Shown piece after piece: positions 1 to 9,020 of a stretch of DNA of 64,000 bases. The notes below the pieces were generated by a model, which had not been told where the DNA came from, searched no databases, and worked only from the letters and a program-made list of their open reading frames with translations. The position numbers and the translations under genes were made by a program. This DNA is from [Clostridium] hylemonae DSM 15053 (GTDB lineage: Bacteria; Bacillota; Clostridia; Lachnospirales; Lachnospiraceae): NCBI RefSeq assembly GCF_008281175.1, contig NZ_CP036524.1:744001-808000 (forward strand), in the 5' to 3' direction. Within the stretch, counting starts at the first letter, position 1. Each line of letters opens with the position of its first letter.

Positions 1-1
1 T

Positions 2-2302
2 ATCAAAAATGTCTCCGGTGAGGATGTGACCGGAAAGCTCAACATTACATATAAGAACGGAAGTATCGTTGTAAATCCGGCACGGCTGACAGTAGTGACG
101 GAAAGCGCGGAAAAGCCGTATGACGGCGGGGCGCTCAAAGCAGGCGGAAAGATGGATGGTCTTGTGAACGGCGAAACGGCAGCATTTACTGTGACGGGAA
201 GCCAGACAAAGGCCGGTTCCAGCACGAACACTTATAAAATAGACTGGAACGGTACCGCAAAAGAAAGTAATTATGCAGTTCATGAGACTTTAGGGACTTT
301 GACGGTACTCGAGTATGCGGATGAGATCGTAGTGCTCACAGAGGGTGGAGAGTTTACTTACGACGGAAGTGAACACAAAGCAGTTGTAGAAGTCAGGAAT
401 CTTCCGGCAGGATACAGTGCGGAGGCTTACTCTGACGCAGCGGTGACAGACGTGACGACAGATAAAGTAACGGCAGCCTGCGATCATCTCGTTATCAAAA
501 ATGCAGATGGTCAGGATATAACAACAAAGCTTCGGATCCGGTACGTGGACGGCAGCATTCAGGTGAATCCTGCAGTGCTTACGGCAGTTACTTACAGCGC
601 GGATAAGGAATATGACGGCACAGCGCTTACGGCGGATGGAAGCATCTCGGGATTTGCAGATAACGAGGACGCAGAATTTGCAGTGACAGGGACGCAGACA
701 GACGCAGGAACGAGCCTCAATGATTATGACATCCGGTGGACGAACGCAAAAGAAAGTAATTATGTGATCAGCGAGACGAAGGGTACTCTTAAGGTAGACC
801 CGAAGAAAGTTACGATCACAGTGGATGACAGCAGGAAGCTTTACGGGGAGCCGGACAGTCCGGACAGTTATACAGGAAGCATAAGCCCTGCACTTGTGAA
901 CGGATCGGACCTTGGCGCTGTCACTTATAAGAGAACAGGAGCAGGCGGAGATGACAATGAAAAGGTCGGAATATATAAGGATGTTCTGACAGCAGATTAT
1001 ACATCCAACAGTAACTATGACGTTAAGGTAGTTCCGGGAACGTTCGAGATAGCCGGACAGATCACCTATGACGGAAACGGCAGTACTTCCGGCTCTGTAC
1101 CGGTGGACGGCGCAGAATATTCGTATGAAGCGGATATTCAGATCATGGACCGGGGAGAGCTTAAAAGAGACGGCGCACTGTTCCTTGGATGGAGCACCGT
1201 GCAGTCACCTCTTATTACTACACAGGCGATGGAAGATGAAGCCATGGAATCCATAGTGGGCGCTTCTGTTAAAATGGGAAGGGAAAGCGTCGTTCTGTAT
1301 GCGGTATGGGCTGTGGATATTGCGGGCCCTGGCACTGGACCGGATGATGTTCCCGACTATAAAGAGTTCAAAGTGACATATGACGGCAATGGAGATCAGG
1401 TGACAGGCAGCGTAGAAGATACAGGACTGTATGAAGAGAATTATGAGTATACAGTCAAAGATAATGGGTTCCAGCGCGCGGGCTATGTATTTGACGGATG
1501 GAACACACAGGCGGACGGAAACGGCATGTCTGTCAAACCTGATGAAAGCTACACGATCACGGGCGATGTTACCTTCTACGCACAGTGGGAGGAGGATGTC
1601 ATCGGTGAAGGTGAGAATCCGAATGAGCCGGACGGAATTCCTGACAGATATCAGGCAGTCGTATATTTTGAAGCGGTCAATGGAACTGTAAGTATTGACA
1701 AAACGGTTGTCACATTATATGACATGGATGGAAATCCATCTGAGTTAGGCATCGGTACACTGCAATATACGGCGGAAGCCAGAGCAGCCGGCGGATATAC
1801 ACAGAGCAGCCTGACATGGACTCCGCAGACACCGGTGGTCGGCATGAAAATTACAGGAACAAGAACATTTACAGCTGAATTTGACAGAGAAGAGACACCG
1901 GCCGCAGTGACGCCGGGAGGAACGACACCAGGCGGAACGACTCCCGACGGAACAAATCCGGGAGGGACTGCTCCCGATGGAAATAATACAGTAACGCCGG
2001 CAGCTGTGATCCAGGCGATCACAGAACCTGTTGCTGAGCTGGCAGAGGGGATCGGCAATGCCATTGGAGATAATGTCCGGCAGCTTGTACAGTCAGACGA
2101 TGAAGGAGTACCGCTTGCCAACAGGGCTTCTAAAGACCATAAATGCTGTATACTTCACTTTCTGCTCGTCCTGCTTGCGCTTATTGTGGAGATAGAGTAC
2201 ACGAGAAGCATGAAGAAACGCCAGCGGAGGATATTTGAACTAAGAGAAGAGATCGCGCTTGCGGATAAGGACATAGAAGCAGGAAAGAATCAGGCGGCTT
2301 AA
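2..2302 (+). CDS. Large repeat-containing surface protein, C-terminal part (partial)
   Basis: The frame is open from the left edge, so the N-terminus lies outside the window. The visible part contains two copies of a module of roughly 170 residues. Each carries the signatures NPA.LT, YDG.AL, AKESNY and TKGTL/TLGTL, typical of MBG-type bacterial immunoglobulin-like repeats, and a further MBG-like stretch contains KLYGEPDSPD. Two InlB/Listeria-Bacteroides (Flg_new) repeats follow, with the signatures TYDGNG, FDGWNTQ and VTFYAQW. A Gly/Thr/Pro-rich linker (TPGGTTPDGT) comes next, and a C-terminal hydrophobic segment (LHFLLVLLALIV) is followed by a basic, charged tail. There is no LPxTG motif, so anchoring is probably by the C-terminal membrane segment. 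An adhesin or surface-display role is inferred from the domain types only. Confidence 0.8.
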   Translation: MKNVSGEDVTGKLNITYKNGSIVVNPARLTVVTESAEKPYDGGALKAGGKMDGLVNGETAAFTVTGSQTKAGSSTNTYKIDWNGTAKESNYAVHETLGTLTVLEYADEIVVLTEGGEFTYDGSEHKAVVEVRNLPAGYSAEAYSDAAVTDVTTDKVTAACDHLVIKNADGQDITTKLRIRYVDGSIQVNPAVLTAVTYSADKEYDGTALTADGSISGFADNEDAEFAVTGTQTDAGTSLNDYDIRWTNAKESNYVISETKGTLKVDPKKVTITVDDSRKLYGEPDSPDSYTGSISPALVNGSDLGAVTYKRTGAGGDDNEKVGIYKDVLTADYTSNSNYDVKVVPGTFEIAGQITYDGNGSTSGSVPVDGAEYSYEADIQIMDRGELKRDGALFLGWSTVQSPLITTQAMEDEAMESIVGASVKMGRESVVLYAVWAVDIAGPGTGPDDVPDYKEFKVTYDGNGDQVTGSVEDTGLYEENYEYTVKDNGFQRAGYVFDGWNTQADGNGMSVKPDESYTITGDVTFYAQWEEDVIGEGENPNEPDGIPDRYQAVVYFEAVNGTVSIDKTVVTLYDMDGNPSELGIGTLQYTAEARAAGGYTQSSLTWTPQTPVVGMKITGTRTFTAEFDREETPAAVTPGGTTPGGTTPDGTNPGGTAPDGNNTVTPAAVIQAITEPVAELAEGIGNAIGDNVRQLVQSDDEGVPLANRASKDHKCCILHFLLVLLALIVEIEYTRSMKKRQRRIFELREEIALADKDIEAGKNQAA

Positions 2303-2324
2303 CAGTTTTATAATGAACAGGAGG

Positions 2325-2380
2325 GCACCAGTCACGCGTGAAACCGGTCAGACAGACCGTGAGCGCGGAACTGGTGCTTT
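2325..2380 (+). terminator. Intrinsic terminator after the surface protein gene
   Basis: GCACCAGT at 2325-2332 pairs perfectly with ACTGGTGC at 2370-2377. The region between them holds further GC-rich complementarity (accggtc/gaccgt), and a short T run follows. It lies 23 nt after the stop codon. Confidence 0.6.
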
Positions 2381-2467
2381 CATCAATAATTTTACATTTT
2401 ATTATTGGCGAAAGTTTGATATAGTATTATGTAGATATATGTCAACGAGTACAGAACAGGAGTGATT

Positions 2468-5400
2468 ATGAGTTTTGCACATTTGCATGTCCATACGGAG
2501 TACAGTCTCCTGGACGGTTCAAATAAGATAAAAGAGTGTATTTCCCGGGTGAAGGAACTTGGGATGGACAGTGTGGCCATCACAGACCACGGCGTCATGT
2601 TCGGCGTCATAGATTTTTACCGGGCGGCGAAGGAGGCGGGAGTGAAGCCTGTCCTCGGCTGTGAAGTATATGTGGCCCCGGGTTCCCGGTTTGATAAAGA
2701 GGCGGGCGGCAGCGGTGAGGACAGATATTATCATCTTGTACTGCTGGCGGAGAACGATATGGGGTACCATAATCTGATGAAGCTCGTATCAAGGGGATTC
2801 ACGGAAGGGTACTATTATAAGCCCCGTGTGGATCTGGAACTGCTGGAAGAATACCATGAGGGGATCATTGCGCTGAGCGCCTGCCTGGCGGGGGAAGTGC
2901 AGCGCAATATCATGCGCGGGATGTACAGCGAGGCGAAAGCGGCGGCACAGCGCTATGAGGGCATCTTCGGGGAAGGAAATTTCTTCCTTGAGCTGCAGGA
3001 CCACGGCATGCAGGAGCAGAAAATGGTCAACCAGTCTCTGCTCAGACTTTCCCAGGAGACGGGAATCGAGCTTGTGGCCACCAACGATATCCACTATACA
3101 TACGAGGACGACGTCAAGCCTCACGACATACTGCTCTGCCTGCAGACGGGAAAGAAACTGGCGGACGAAGACCGTATGCGCTACGAGGGCGGGCAGTATT
3201 ATATCAAGTCGGAGGAGGAGATGCGCCGGCTCTTTCCGTATGCGCTCCAGGCGCTGGAGAATACGCAGAAGATCGCGGACCGGTGTAATGTGGAGATAGA
3301 ATTTGGCGTGACAAAGCTCCCGAAATACGACGTGCCGGAAGGATATACGTCATGGGAATACTTGAGAAAGCTCTGCTTTGAGGGGTTGAAGCGACGCTAT
3401 CCGGACGGGGAGGAGGCGCTGGCAGAACGGCTGGAATACGAACTGTCCGTCATTCAGTCCATGGGATACGTGGATTATTTCCTCATTGTATGGGATTTTA
3501 TCAAGTATGCCAAAGACCACGACATCATCGTTGGTCCCGGCCGTGGTTCCGCGGCGGGGAGCATTGTGTCCTACTGTCTGGACATCACGAGTATAGATCC
3601 GATAAAGTATCAGCTGCTCTTTGAGCGGTTCCTGAATCCGGAGCGTGTGTCCATGCCGGATATCGATATTGACTTCTGCTTCGAGCGGAGGCAGGAAGTG
3701 ATAGATTACGTGGTAGAAAAGTACGGCTCCGACCGGGTCGTACAGATCGTCACCTTTGGTACACTGGCGGCCCGCGGTGTTATCCGGGATGTGGGACGTG
3801 TGATGGATCTTCCGTATGCGTTCGTGGACAACATTGCCAAGATGGTGCCGACGGAGCTCAACATGACACTCGAGCGCGCGCTCGCCATGAATCCGGAGCT
3901 CAGGAGAGTGTACCAGGAAGATGAGCAGGTGCGGGAACTGATCGACATGTCGAAACGGCTGGAAGGGCTTCCGCGGCATACGTCCATGCATGCGGCCGGG
4001 GTCGTGATCAGCCAGAAGGCGGTGGATGAATATGTACCGCTTTCACTCGGCTCCGACGGATCGGTCACGACGCAGTTTACCATGACGACGCTGGAAGAGC
4101 TAGGACTATTGAAGATGGACTTTCTCGGGCTGCGCACGCTGACGGTCATTCAGAACGCGGCTCAGCTTGCGGGTGTAAGTACCGGTCAGCCTATCGATAT
4201 GGACAACATAGATTATGACGATAAGAAAGTGCTCAGCTCTATCGGAACGGGTCGGACAGACGGTATCTTCCAGCTGGAAAGCGGCGGGATGAAGAGCTTT
4301 ATGAAGGAGCTGAAGCCGCAGAGCCTGGAGGATATCATCGCGGGCATCTCTCTCTACCGTCCGGGCCCGATGGATTTTATCCCGCAGTATATCAAAGGAA
4401 AGAACAATGCACAGAGCATCACGTACGACTGCCCGCAGCTGGAGCCGATCCTGGCCCCGACATATGGGTGTATCGTATACCAGGAGCAGGTAATGCAGAT
4501 CGTGCGCGACCTTGCCGGGTATACTCTGGGACGGAGCGACCTTCTGCGCCGCGCCATGTCCAAGAAAAAGGGCGACGTGATGAAAAAAGAGCGGCAGAAC
4601 TTCGTGTACGGCAATGAGGAAGAGGGAGTGCCGGGCTGTATAAAAAACGGTATAGATGAGAAGACGGCCAACAAGATCTACGATGAGATGATCGATTTCG
4701 CAAAGTATGCGTTTAACAAATCGCACGCGGCGGCATACGCTGTTGTCTCCTATCAGACCGCGTGGCTGAAATATTATTATCCCGTAGAGTTCATGGCGGC
4801 GCTCATGACATCGTGTATCGATAATCCCGGGAAGGTGGCGGAATATATATACACGTGCCGCCAGCAGATGGGGATCGAGATCATGCCGCCGGATATCAAC
4901 AAAGGTCTTGGTAACTTTACGGTGGAGAACGGGCGCATCCGTTACGGGCTGGCTGCCATCAAGAGCATCGGCAGGCCGGTGATCGACGCGATCGTCAGCG
5001 AGCGCGGCGCGGGCGGTCCATTCAAGACGCTGAAAGACTTCATCGAGCGCATGTCCGGGAAGGAAGTCAACAAAAGGACGCTTGAGAACTTTATCAAGTC
5101 GGGAGCCTTTGACAGTCTCGGCGGGACGAGAAAGCAGTTTATGATCATCTATGTGCAGATCCTCGACCAGGTAAACCAGGAGAGAAAGTATTCCATGACC
5201 GGGCAGATGACTCTGTTTGATATGGTGGATGAAGACCAGAAAGCGGAGTTTGATATTCCGCTGCCCGACGTGGGGGAATATGAAAAAGAAAATCTGCTCT
5301 CTTTTGAAAAGGAGGTACTGGGAATCTACTTAAGCGGGCATCCTATGGAAGAGTATGAAGAAAAGTGGAAGAAAAGCATAACGAGAACGACACTCGATTT

Positions 5401-5947
5401 TCAGCTGGATGAGGAGACCGGACAGACGAAGGTGCACGATGGGGCGCAGGAAGTCGTGGGAGGGATCATTGCGGACAAGACGATAAAGTATACAAAGAAC
5501 AATAAGACGATGGCCTTTCTGACACTGGAAGACCTGGCGGGCACAGTGGAAGTCGTCGTGTTTCCGAAAGTGTACGAGAAGCACCAGAGGTATCTCACAG
5601 AAGAAAATAAGGTATTTGTAAAGGGAAGGGTCTCTGAGGAGGATGAAGCCGCGAGCAAGCTTATCTGTGACGACATCGTTCCGTTTGAACAGACGAAGAA
5701 GGAGCTCTGGCTCCAGTACGATAATAAGGCGGCGTTTCTCGCCCGGGAAGCAGAGCTTTATGATCTGATCAAGGAGTCTGACGGAGACGATCAGGTCGTG
5801 ATATACTGCAAGGCTGAAAAGGCGGTCAAACGGCTCCCGAGAAGCAGGAACATCTGTGTGGAGCCCGGGATTTTAAGCAGATTGACGAATTACCTTGGGG
5901 AATCTTGTGTAAAAGTTATAGAAAAACCCATTGAAAACATCTCTTAG
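2468..5947 (+). CDS. dnaE: DNA polymerase III subunit alpha (DnaE type)
   Basis: Encodes a 1159-residue replicative DNA polymerase of the DnaE family. The N-terminal PHP domain carries HLHVHTEYSLLDG and ITDHG. The polymerase core carries GRGSAAGS and the catalytic aspartates in PDIDIDF, followed by SMHAAGVVIS and RRAMSKKK. YAFNKSHAAAYA leads into helix-hairpin-helix and OB-fold regions in the C-terminal quarter (GGIIADK...AFLTLEDL). The start is placed at ATG 2468 because AGGAG at 2458-2462 is 5 nt upstream; an in-frame GTG at 2462 overlaps that Shine-Dalgarno sequence. Clostridia usually also carry PolC, which would be elsewhere in the genome. The gene ends about 66 nt before pfkA, and its last codons hold the pfkA promoter. 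Confidence 0.97.
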   Translation: MSFAHLHVHTEYSLLDGSNKIKECISRVKELGMDSVAITDHGVMFGVIDFYRAAKEAGVKPVLGCEVYVAPGSRFDKEAGGSGEDRYYHLVLLAENDMGYHNLMKLVSRGFTEGYYYKPRVDLELLEEYHEGIIALSACLAGEVQRNIMRGMYSEAKAAAQRYEGIFGEGNFFLELQDHGMQEQKMVNQSLLRLSQETGIELVATNDIHYTYEDDVKPHDILLCLQTGKKLADEDRMRYEGGQYYIKSEEEMRRLFPYALQALENTQKIADRCNVEIEFGVTKLPKYDVPEGYTSWEYLRKLCFEGLKRRYPDGEEALAERLEYELSVIQSMGYVDYFLIVWDFIKYAKDHDIIVGPGRGSAAGSIVSYCLDITSIDPIKYQLLFERFLNPERVSMPDIDIDFCFERRQEVIDYVVEKYGSDRVVQIVTFGTLAARGVIRDVGRVMDLPYAFVDNIAKMVPTELNMTLERALAMNPELRRVYQEDEQVRELIDMSKRLEGLPRHTSMHAAGVVISQKAVDEYVPLSLGSDGSVTTQFTMTTLEELGLLKMDFLGLRTLTVIQNAAQLAGVSTGQPIDMDNIDYDDKKVLSSIGTGRTDGIFQLESGGMKSFMKELKPQSLEDIIAGISLYRPGPMDFIPQYIKGKNNAQSITYDCPQLEPILAPTYGCIVYQEQVMQIVRDLAGYTLGRSDLLRRAMSKKKGDVMKKERQNFVYGNEEEGVPGCIKNGIDEKTANKIYDEMIDFAKYAFNKSHAAAYAVVSYQTAWLKYYYPVEFMAALMTSCIDNPGKVAEYIYTCRQQMGIEIMPPDINKGLGNFTVENGRIRYGLAAIKSIGRPVIDAIVSERGAGGPFKTLKDFIERMSGKEVNKRTLENFIKSGAFDSLGGTRKQFMIIYVQILDQVNQERKYSMTGQMTLFDMVDEDQKAEFDIPLPDVGEYEKENLLSFEKEVLGIYLSGHPMEEYEEKWKKSITRTTLDFQLDEETGQTKVHDGAQEVVGGIIADKTIKYTKNNKTMAFLTLEDLAGTVEVVVFPKVYEKHQRYLTEENKVFVKGRVSEEDEAASKLICDDIVPFEQTKKELWLQYDNKAAFLAREAELYDLIKESDGDDQVVIYCKAEKAVKRLPRSRNICVEPGILSRLTNYLGESCVKVIEKPIENIS

Positions 5948-5959
5948 ATAAGGTAAAAT
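5931..5959 (+). promoter_or_regulatory. Predicted sigma-A promoter of pfkA
   Basis: TTGAAA at 5931-5936 and TAAAAT at 5954-5959 are separated by exactly 17 bp. The promoter straddles the dnaE stop codon, so pfkA can be transcribed independently of dnaE. Confidence 0.6.
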
Positions 5960-6013
5960 GAACCACGAAGAAGAGAAAGAATGAGAATGAAAACATACGA
6001 TGGAGGAATTGAA

Positions 6014-6991
6014 ATGGCAGACAAAATAATTCGTACAATAGGCGTTTTGACGAGCGGCGGAGATGCCCCCGGAATGAATGCTGCTATCCGCGCGGTCGTA
6101 AGGACGGCATTAGGGAAAGGCTTGAAAGTAAGAGGCATCAGAAGAGGATATCAGGGTCTTTTGAATGAAGAGATCATCGACCTGTCCGCCAGAGATGTAT
6201 CCGATACCATTCAGCGCGGAGGGACCATTCTCCAGACGGCAAGATGTGAAGAGATGCGCACGGAAGAGGGGCAGCAGAAAGCCGCGGCGATATGTAAAAA
6301 ATATGGAATAGACGGTCTGGTAGTCATCGGCGGAGACGGTTCTTTTGCCGGCGCTCAGAAGCTGTCCAGACTTGGGATCAATACAATAGGACTCCCGGGC
6401 ACGATCGATCTTGATATTGCCTGTACGGAGTATACGATCGGATTTGACACGGCTGTCAATACGGCCATGGAAGCGATCGACAAAGTAAGAGATACGTCCA
6501 CATCCCACGAAAGATGTTCGATCATTGAGGTGATGGGAAGAGACGCGGGATACCTTGCACTCTGGTGCGGGATCGCCAACGGCGCGGAGCGTATTCTCAT
6601 GCCGGAGGAACACGATTACAACGAGGACGCTATAGTCCAGGATATACAGGAGTGCAGAAAGCGCGGTAAAAAGAACTATATTATCATCAATGCCGAAGGT
6701 ATCGGTGATTCCATGAACATGGCAAAGAGGATCGAGGAGGCCACCGGCATGGAGACGAGAGCCACGGTTCTCGGCCACATGCAGCGCGGCGGAAGTCCGA
6801 CGTGCAAAGACAGGGTATATGCGTCTATCATGGGAGCTATGGCTGTAGATCTGCTGATCGAAGGCAAGTCCAACCGTGTTGTCGGTTACAGACACGGCGA
6901 GTACGTAGATTTTGACATCGACGAGGCGCTTGGAATGAAGAAGGGTATTCCGACCTACCAGTATGAGATCGCGAGAGAGCTGGCACTTTAG
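6014..6991 (+). CDS. pfkA: 6-phosphofructokinase, ATP-dependent
   Basis: Encodes a 325-residue cytoplasmic phosphofructokinase that phosphorylates fructose 6-phosphate in glycolysis. Visible motifs are TSGGDAPGMNAAIR (phosphate binding), GGDGSF, PGTIDLDI with the catalytic Asp, IEVMGRDAGYLAL, and HMQRGGSPTCKDR. The Gly in GGDGS is the residue associated with ATP rather than pyrophosphate use. The usual TIDNDI reads TIDLDI here, a substitution between the two acidic residues. ATG 6014 is chosen because GGAGG lies at 6002-6006; an upstream in-frame extension to 5981 has no such signal. A terminator follows at 7014. Confidence 0.95.
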   Translation: MADKIIRTIGVLTSGGDAPGMNAAIRAVVRTALGKGLKVRGIRRGYQGLLNEEIIDLSARDVSDTIQRGGTILQTARCEEMRTEEGQQKAAAICKKYGIDGLVVIGGDGSFAGAQKLSRLGINTIGLPGTIDLDIACTEYTIGFDTAVNTAMEAIDKVRDTSTSHERCSIIEVMGRDAGYLALWCGIANGAERILMPEEHDYNEDAIVQDIQECRKRGKKNYIIINAEGIGDSMNMAKRIEEATGMETRATVLGHMQRGGSPTCKDRVYASIMGAMAVDLLIEGKSNRVVGYRHGEYVDFDIDEALGMKKGIPTYQYEIARELAL

Positions 6992-7013
6992 AATATCAGT
7001 TTTGAGAGACAAC

Positions 7014-7062
7014 AGAGACGTTCAGGACGAAGAGTTTTCTTTTACTGAAGGTCTCTTTTTTC
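7014..7062 (+). terminator. Intrinsic terminator of pfkA
   Basis: AGAGAC (7014-7019) and TTCAG (7021-7025) pair with CTGAA (7045-7049) and GTCTCT (7051-7056). A single G opposes G in the middle of the stem, and a run of T follows. Confidence 0.8.
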
Positions 7063-7113
7063 AAACGGCACAGGTGAATAGACATACGAACAAAGTGAAA
7101 AGAGGGAAGTAAA

Positions 7114-7935
7114 TTGAACAGTAATAAAGACAGGACGGCGCCCATAGGAGTGTTTGATTCCGGCGTGGGGGGACTTACCGTGGCGCGGGAGATCATGCGC
7201 CAGCTGCCGGATGAAAATATCGTCTATTTCGGAGACACGGCCAGAGTTCCGTACGGCAGCAAGTCCAGAAATAATATAATCCGGTTTTCACGGCAGATCA
7301 TCCGCTTTCTTGAGACGAAGGGCGTGAAGGCCATTGTCATAGCGTGCAATACAGCAAGCGCACTGGCGCTGGACGTCGTGAAAGAGGAGTCCGGCATTCC
7401 GATCATAGGTGTCATCGTACCCGGCGCGCGGGCGGCGGTGAAGGAGACGAAGAGCAAAAAGATAGGAGTGGTCGGAACGGAGGCGACGATCCAGAGTCAT
7501 ACATACTCCAAGGTCATCACGGATATGGAGCCGGAGGCTTCGGTGATAGGAAAGCCGTGCCCGCTGTTTGTGCCGCTGGTGGAGGAAGGGTTTGCGAAGC
7601 ACCATGTCACGGATGAGATTATTGAATATTATCTGGATGAGATGAAGCATTCGGACATCGATACGATGATACTCGGCTGTACCCACTATCCGCTTCTGAG
7701 GTCCCGTATCATGGAGTATTTCGGAGAGAATGTAAATATCGTAAATCCGGCCTACGAGACGGCCATGGATCTGAAAGCTCTGCTTGCGGAGCATGACATG
7801 GAGAACAATTCCGGAAGCCTTGCCCGGTACGAGTTCTATGTAAGCGATACGGCTGAGAAGTTTAAGCATTTTGCCAACTCTATACTGCCGTACAACGTAG
7901 AGACCATTCAGCAAATCAATATTGAGGATTATTAG
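7114..7935 (+). CDS. murI: Glutamate racemase
   Basis: Encodes a 273-residue cytoplasmic enzyme that makes D-glutamate for peptidoglycan. Recognised by IGVFDSGVGGLTV near the N-terminus, the catalytic cysteine in AIVIACNTASALA, and the second catalytic cysteine in LGCTHYPLL. FGDTARVPYG is also typical of the family. Translation appears to start at TTG 7114, with GAGGG at 7102-7106 upstream. The next gene begins 9 nt after the stop, so the two are probably co-transcribed. Confidence 0.96.
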   Translation: MNSNKDRTAPIGVFDSGVGGLTVAREIMRQLPDENIVYFGDTARVPYGSKSRNNIIRFSRQIIRFLETKGVKAIVIACNTASALALDVVKEESGIPIIGVIVPGARAAVKETKSKKIGVVGTEATIQSHTYSKVITDMEPEASVIGKPCPLFVPLVEEGFAKHHVTDEIIEYYLDEMKHSDIDTMILGCTHYPLLRSRIMEYFGENVNIVNPAYETAMDLKALLAEHDMENNSGSLARYEFYVSDTAEKFKHFANSILPYNVETIQQINIEDY

Positions 7936-7943
7936 GTGAAAAT

Positions 7944-8387
7944 ATGACGAAAGATGTACTGTTAAGCATTTCCGGACTTCACTTTGACGCGGCAGGTGCC
8001 GAAGCGGATGAGAACGAACCGATAGAGGTGATCACCCCGGCCGTTTACTACAACAAAAACGGAAAGCATTATGTGATATATGAGGAGCCTGTGGAGGGGA
8101 TGGCGGGCACCGTCAGAAATACGATAAAGATCACGGGAGACAGCGTGTTTGAGATCATCAAAAGCGGGCTTGCCAGCGCCCATATGGTATTTGAGAAAGA
8201 TAAGATTAACATGACTCAGTACGAGACGCCTTACGGAGAACTGCTCATAGGGATCCACACGAGGAAGATAGACGTAGATGTGACGGAGAATAACATAGCG
8301 ATCGCCGTTAACTATGCGCTCGATATCAATGACGAAAAAGTGGCGGACTGTAATATTGATATGAATATAAAAGCATTGGAACGCTAG
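7944..8387 (+). CDS. DUF1934 (YwiB-like) beta-barrel protein
   Basis: Encodes a 147-residue protein matching the DUF1934/YwiB family, small lipocalin-like cytoplasmic proteins of Firmicutes with no established function. Family features are an N-terminal strand DVLLSISGLH, central YYNKNGKHYVIYEE, and a repeated pattern of short beta strands ending in VNYALDIN. It sits 9 nt after murI, preceded by AGGTG, and a strong terminator follows, so murI and this gene form an operon. The family link rests on the sequence pattern; the role is unknown. Confidence 0.8.
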   Translation: MTKDVLLSISGLHFDAAGAEADENEPIEVITPAVYYNKNGKHYVIYEEPVEGMAGTVRNTIKITGDSVFEIIKSGLASAHMVFEKDKINMTQYETPYGELLIGIHTRKIDVDVTENNIAIAVNYALDINDEKVADCNIDMNIKALER

Positions 8388-8402
8388 TCCCAATGCTTTT
8401 TA
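8371..8402 (+). terminator. Intrinsic terminator of the murI operon
   Basis: AAGCATTGG (8371-8379) pairs with CCAATGCTT (8390-8398), followed by a T run. The left arm overlaps the stop region of the DUF1934 gene. Confidence 0.85.
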
Positions 8403-8414
8403 TACGTCTGCATA

Positions 8415-8855
8415 CTATCTGCCCGTGATCCTCTTGAAGAACCCTTTCTTCTTCGGCGGCGTCTCAAGCGGTCCTCTGAGACCTTTGACTCCTGTGATGT
8501 ATATGCCGCTTACCGTGGCTTTTACTTCCTTTTTGACCGGTATGACCGGGAATACCTGAGCGTCGCACATGAGCGTCATTACTTTCGGTCCGACTTTGGC
8601 TTTTACGACAGGCACTTTGGAACGGCGGAGATACTTCGGCGTACCTTCCACTACGACCGGCGGAAAACCTGCGTCCTTAAGTCGCATCTTACCTTTGTCG
8701 ATAATAAGCATAGATACGGTCTGCGCGGCCGCGTCAAGCTGTTCCTGCTGGGCAGCCTGCTTCTTTTCTGCTCTTTTGCCGAGAAAATATAATACAACAC
8801 ATGCTATAACTAATACAATTAAGATAACAAGCAGTACGATCGTTAATGTACTCAT
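8415..8855 (-). CDS. Small single-pass membrane protein, unknown function
   Basis: Encodes a 146-residue protein. An N-terminal transmembrane segment (TIVLLVILIVLVIACVVLYF) is followed by a Lys/Gln/Ala-rich linker and a soluble domain with many Val/Lys residues (VPVVKAKVGPKVMTLMCDAQ). It ends in a basic tail (KKKGFFKRITGR). AGGAGG lies just upstream of the start codon. It is divergent from cls and convergent with the murI operon. I do not recognise a characterised family; orientation suggests the C-terminal domain is cytoplasmic or membrane-associated. Confidence 0.75.
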   Translation of the reverse strand: MSTLTIVLLVILIVLVIACVVLYFLGKRAEKKQAAQQEQLDAAAQTVSMLIIDKGKMRLKDAGFPPVVVEGTPKYLRRSKVPVVKAKVGPKVMTLMCDAQVFPVIPVKKEVKATVSGIYITGVKGLRGPLETPPKKKGFFKRITGR

Positions 8856-8939
8856 GGGAACCTCCTACAAATAGACTTTTTCACGATGTACATTGTATCA
8901 TTCTTTTACTTTAAGTGCAAGAGATTTGACATTTTAGGG

Positions 8940-8968
8940 TTACTTTTCTCGTCAGATGACGTTATAAT
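8940..8968 (+). promoter_or_regulatory. Possible promoter of cls
   Basis: A perfect TATAAT at 8963-8968 has only a weak -35 (TTACTT, 8940-8945) at 17 bp. A TTGACA at 8926-8931 is too far upstream (31 bp). The -10 is convincing; the -35 is uncertain. Confidence 0.4.
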
Positions 8969-9020
8969 AGAACACATACGTCAGGAAATCAATAAGCATA
9001 CATTATGGGGGAGTGAGATT

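Noticed and set aside
3350-3991. Long open frames on the minus strand inside dnaE (also 4106-4726) and similar antisense frames in other strong genes
   Set aside because: They mirror the codon bias of the sense genes, have no ribosome-binding site and no recognisable protein pattern.
8926-8968. TTGACA at 8926 with TATAAT at 8963 as a promoter pair
   Set aside because: The spacing of 31 bp is too long for sigma-A.
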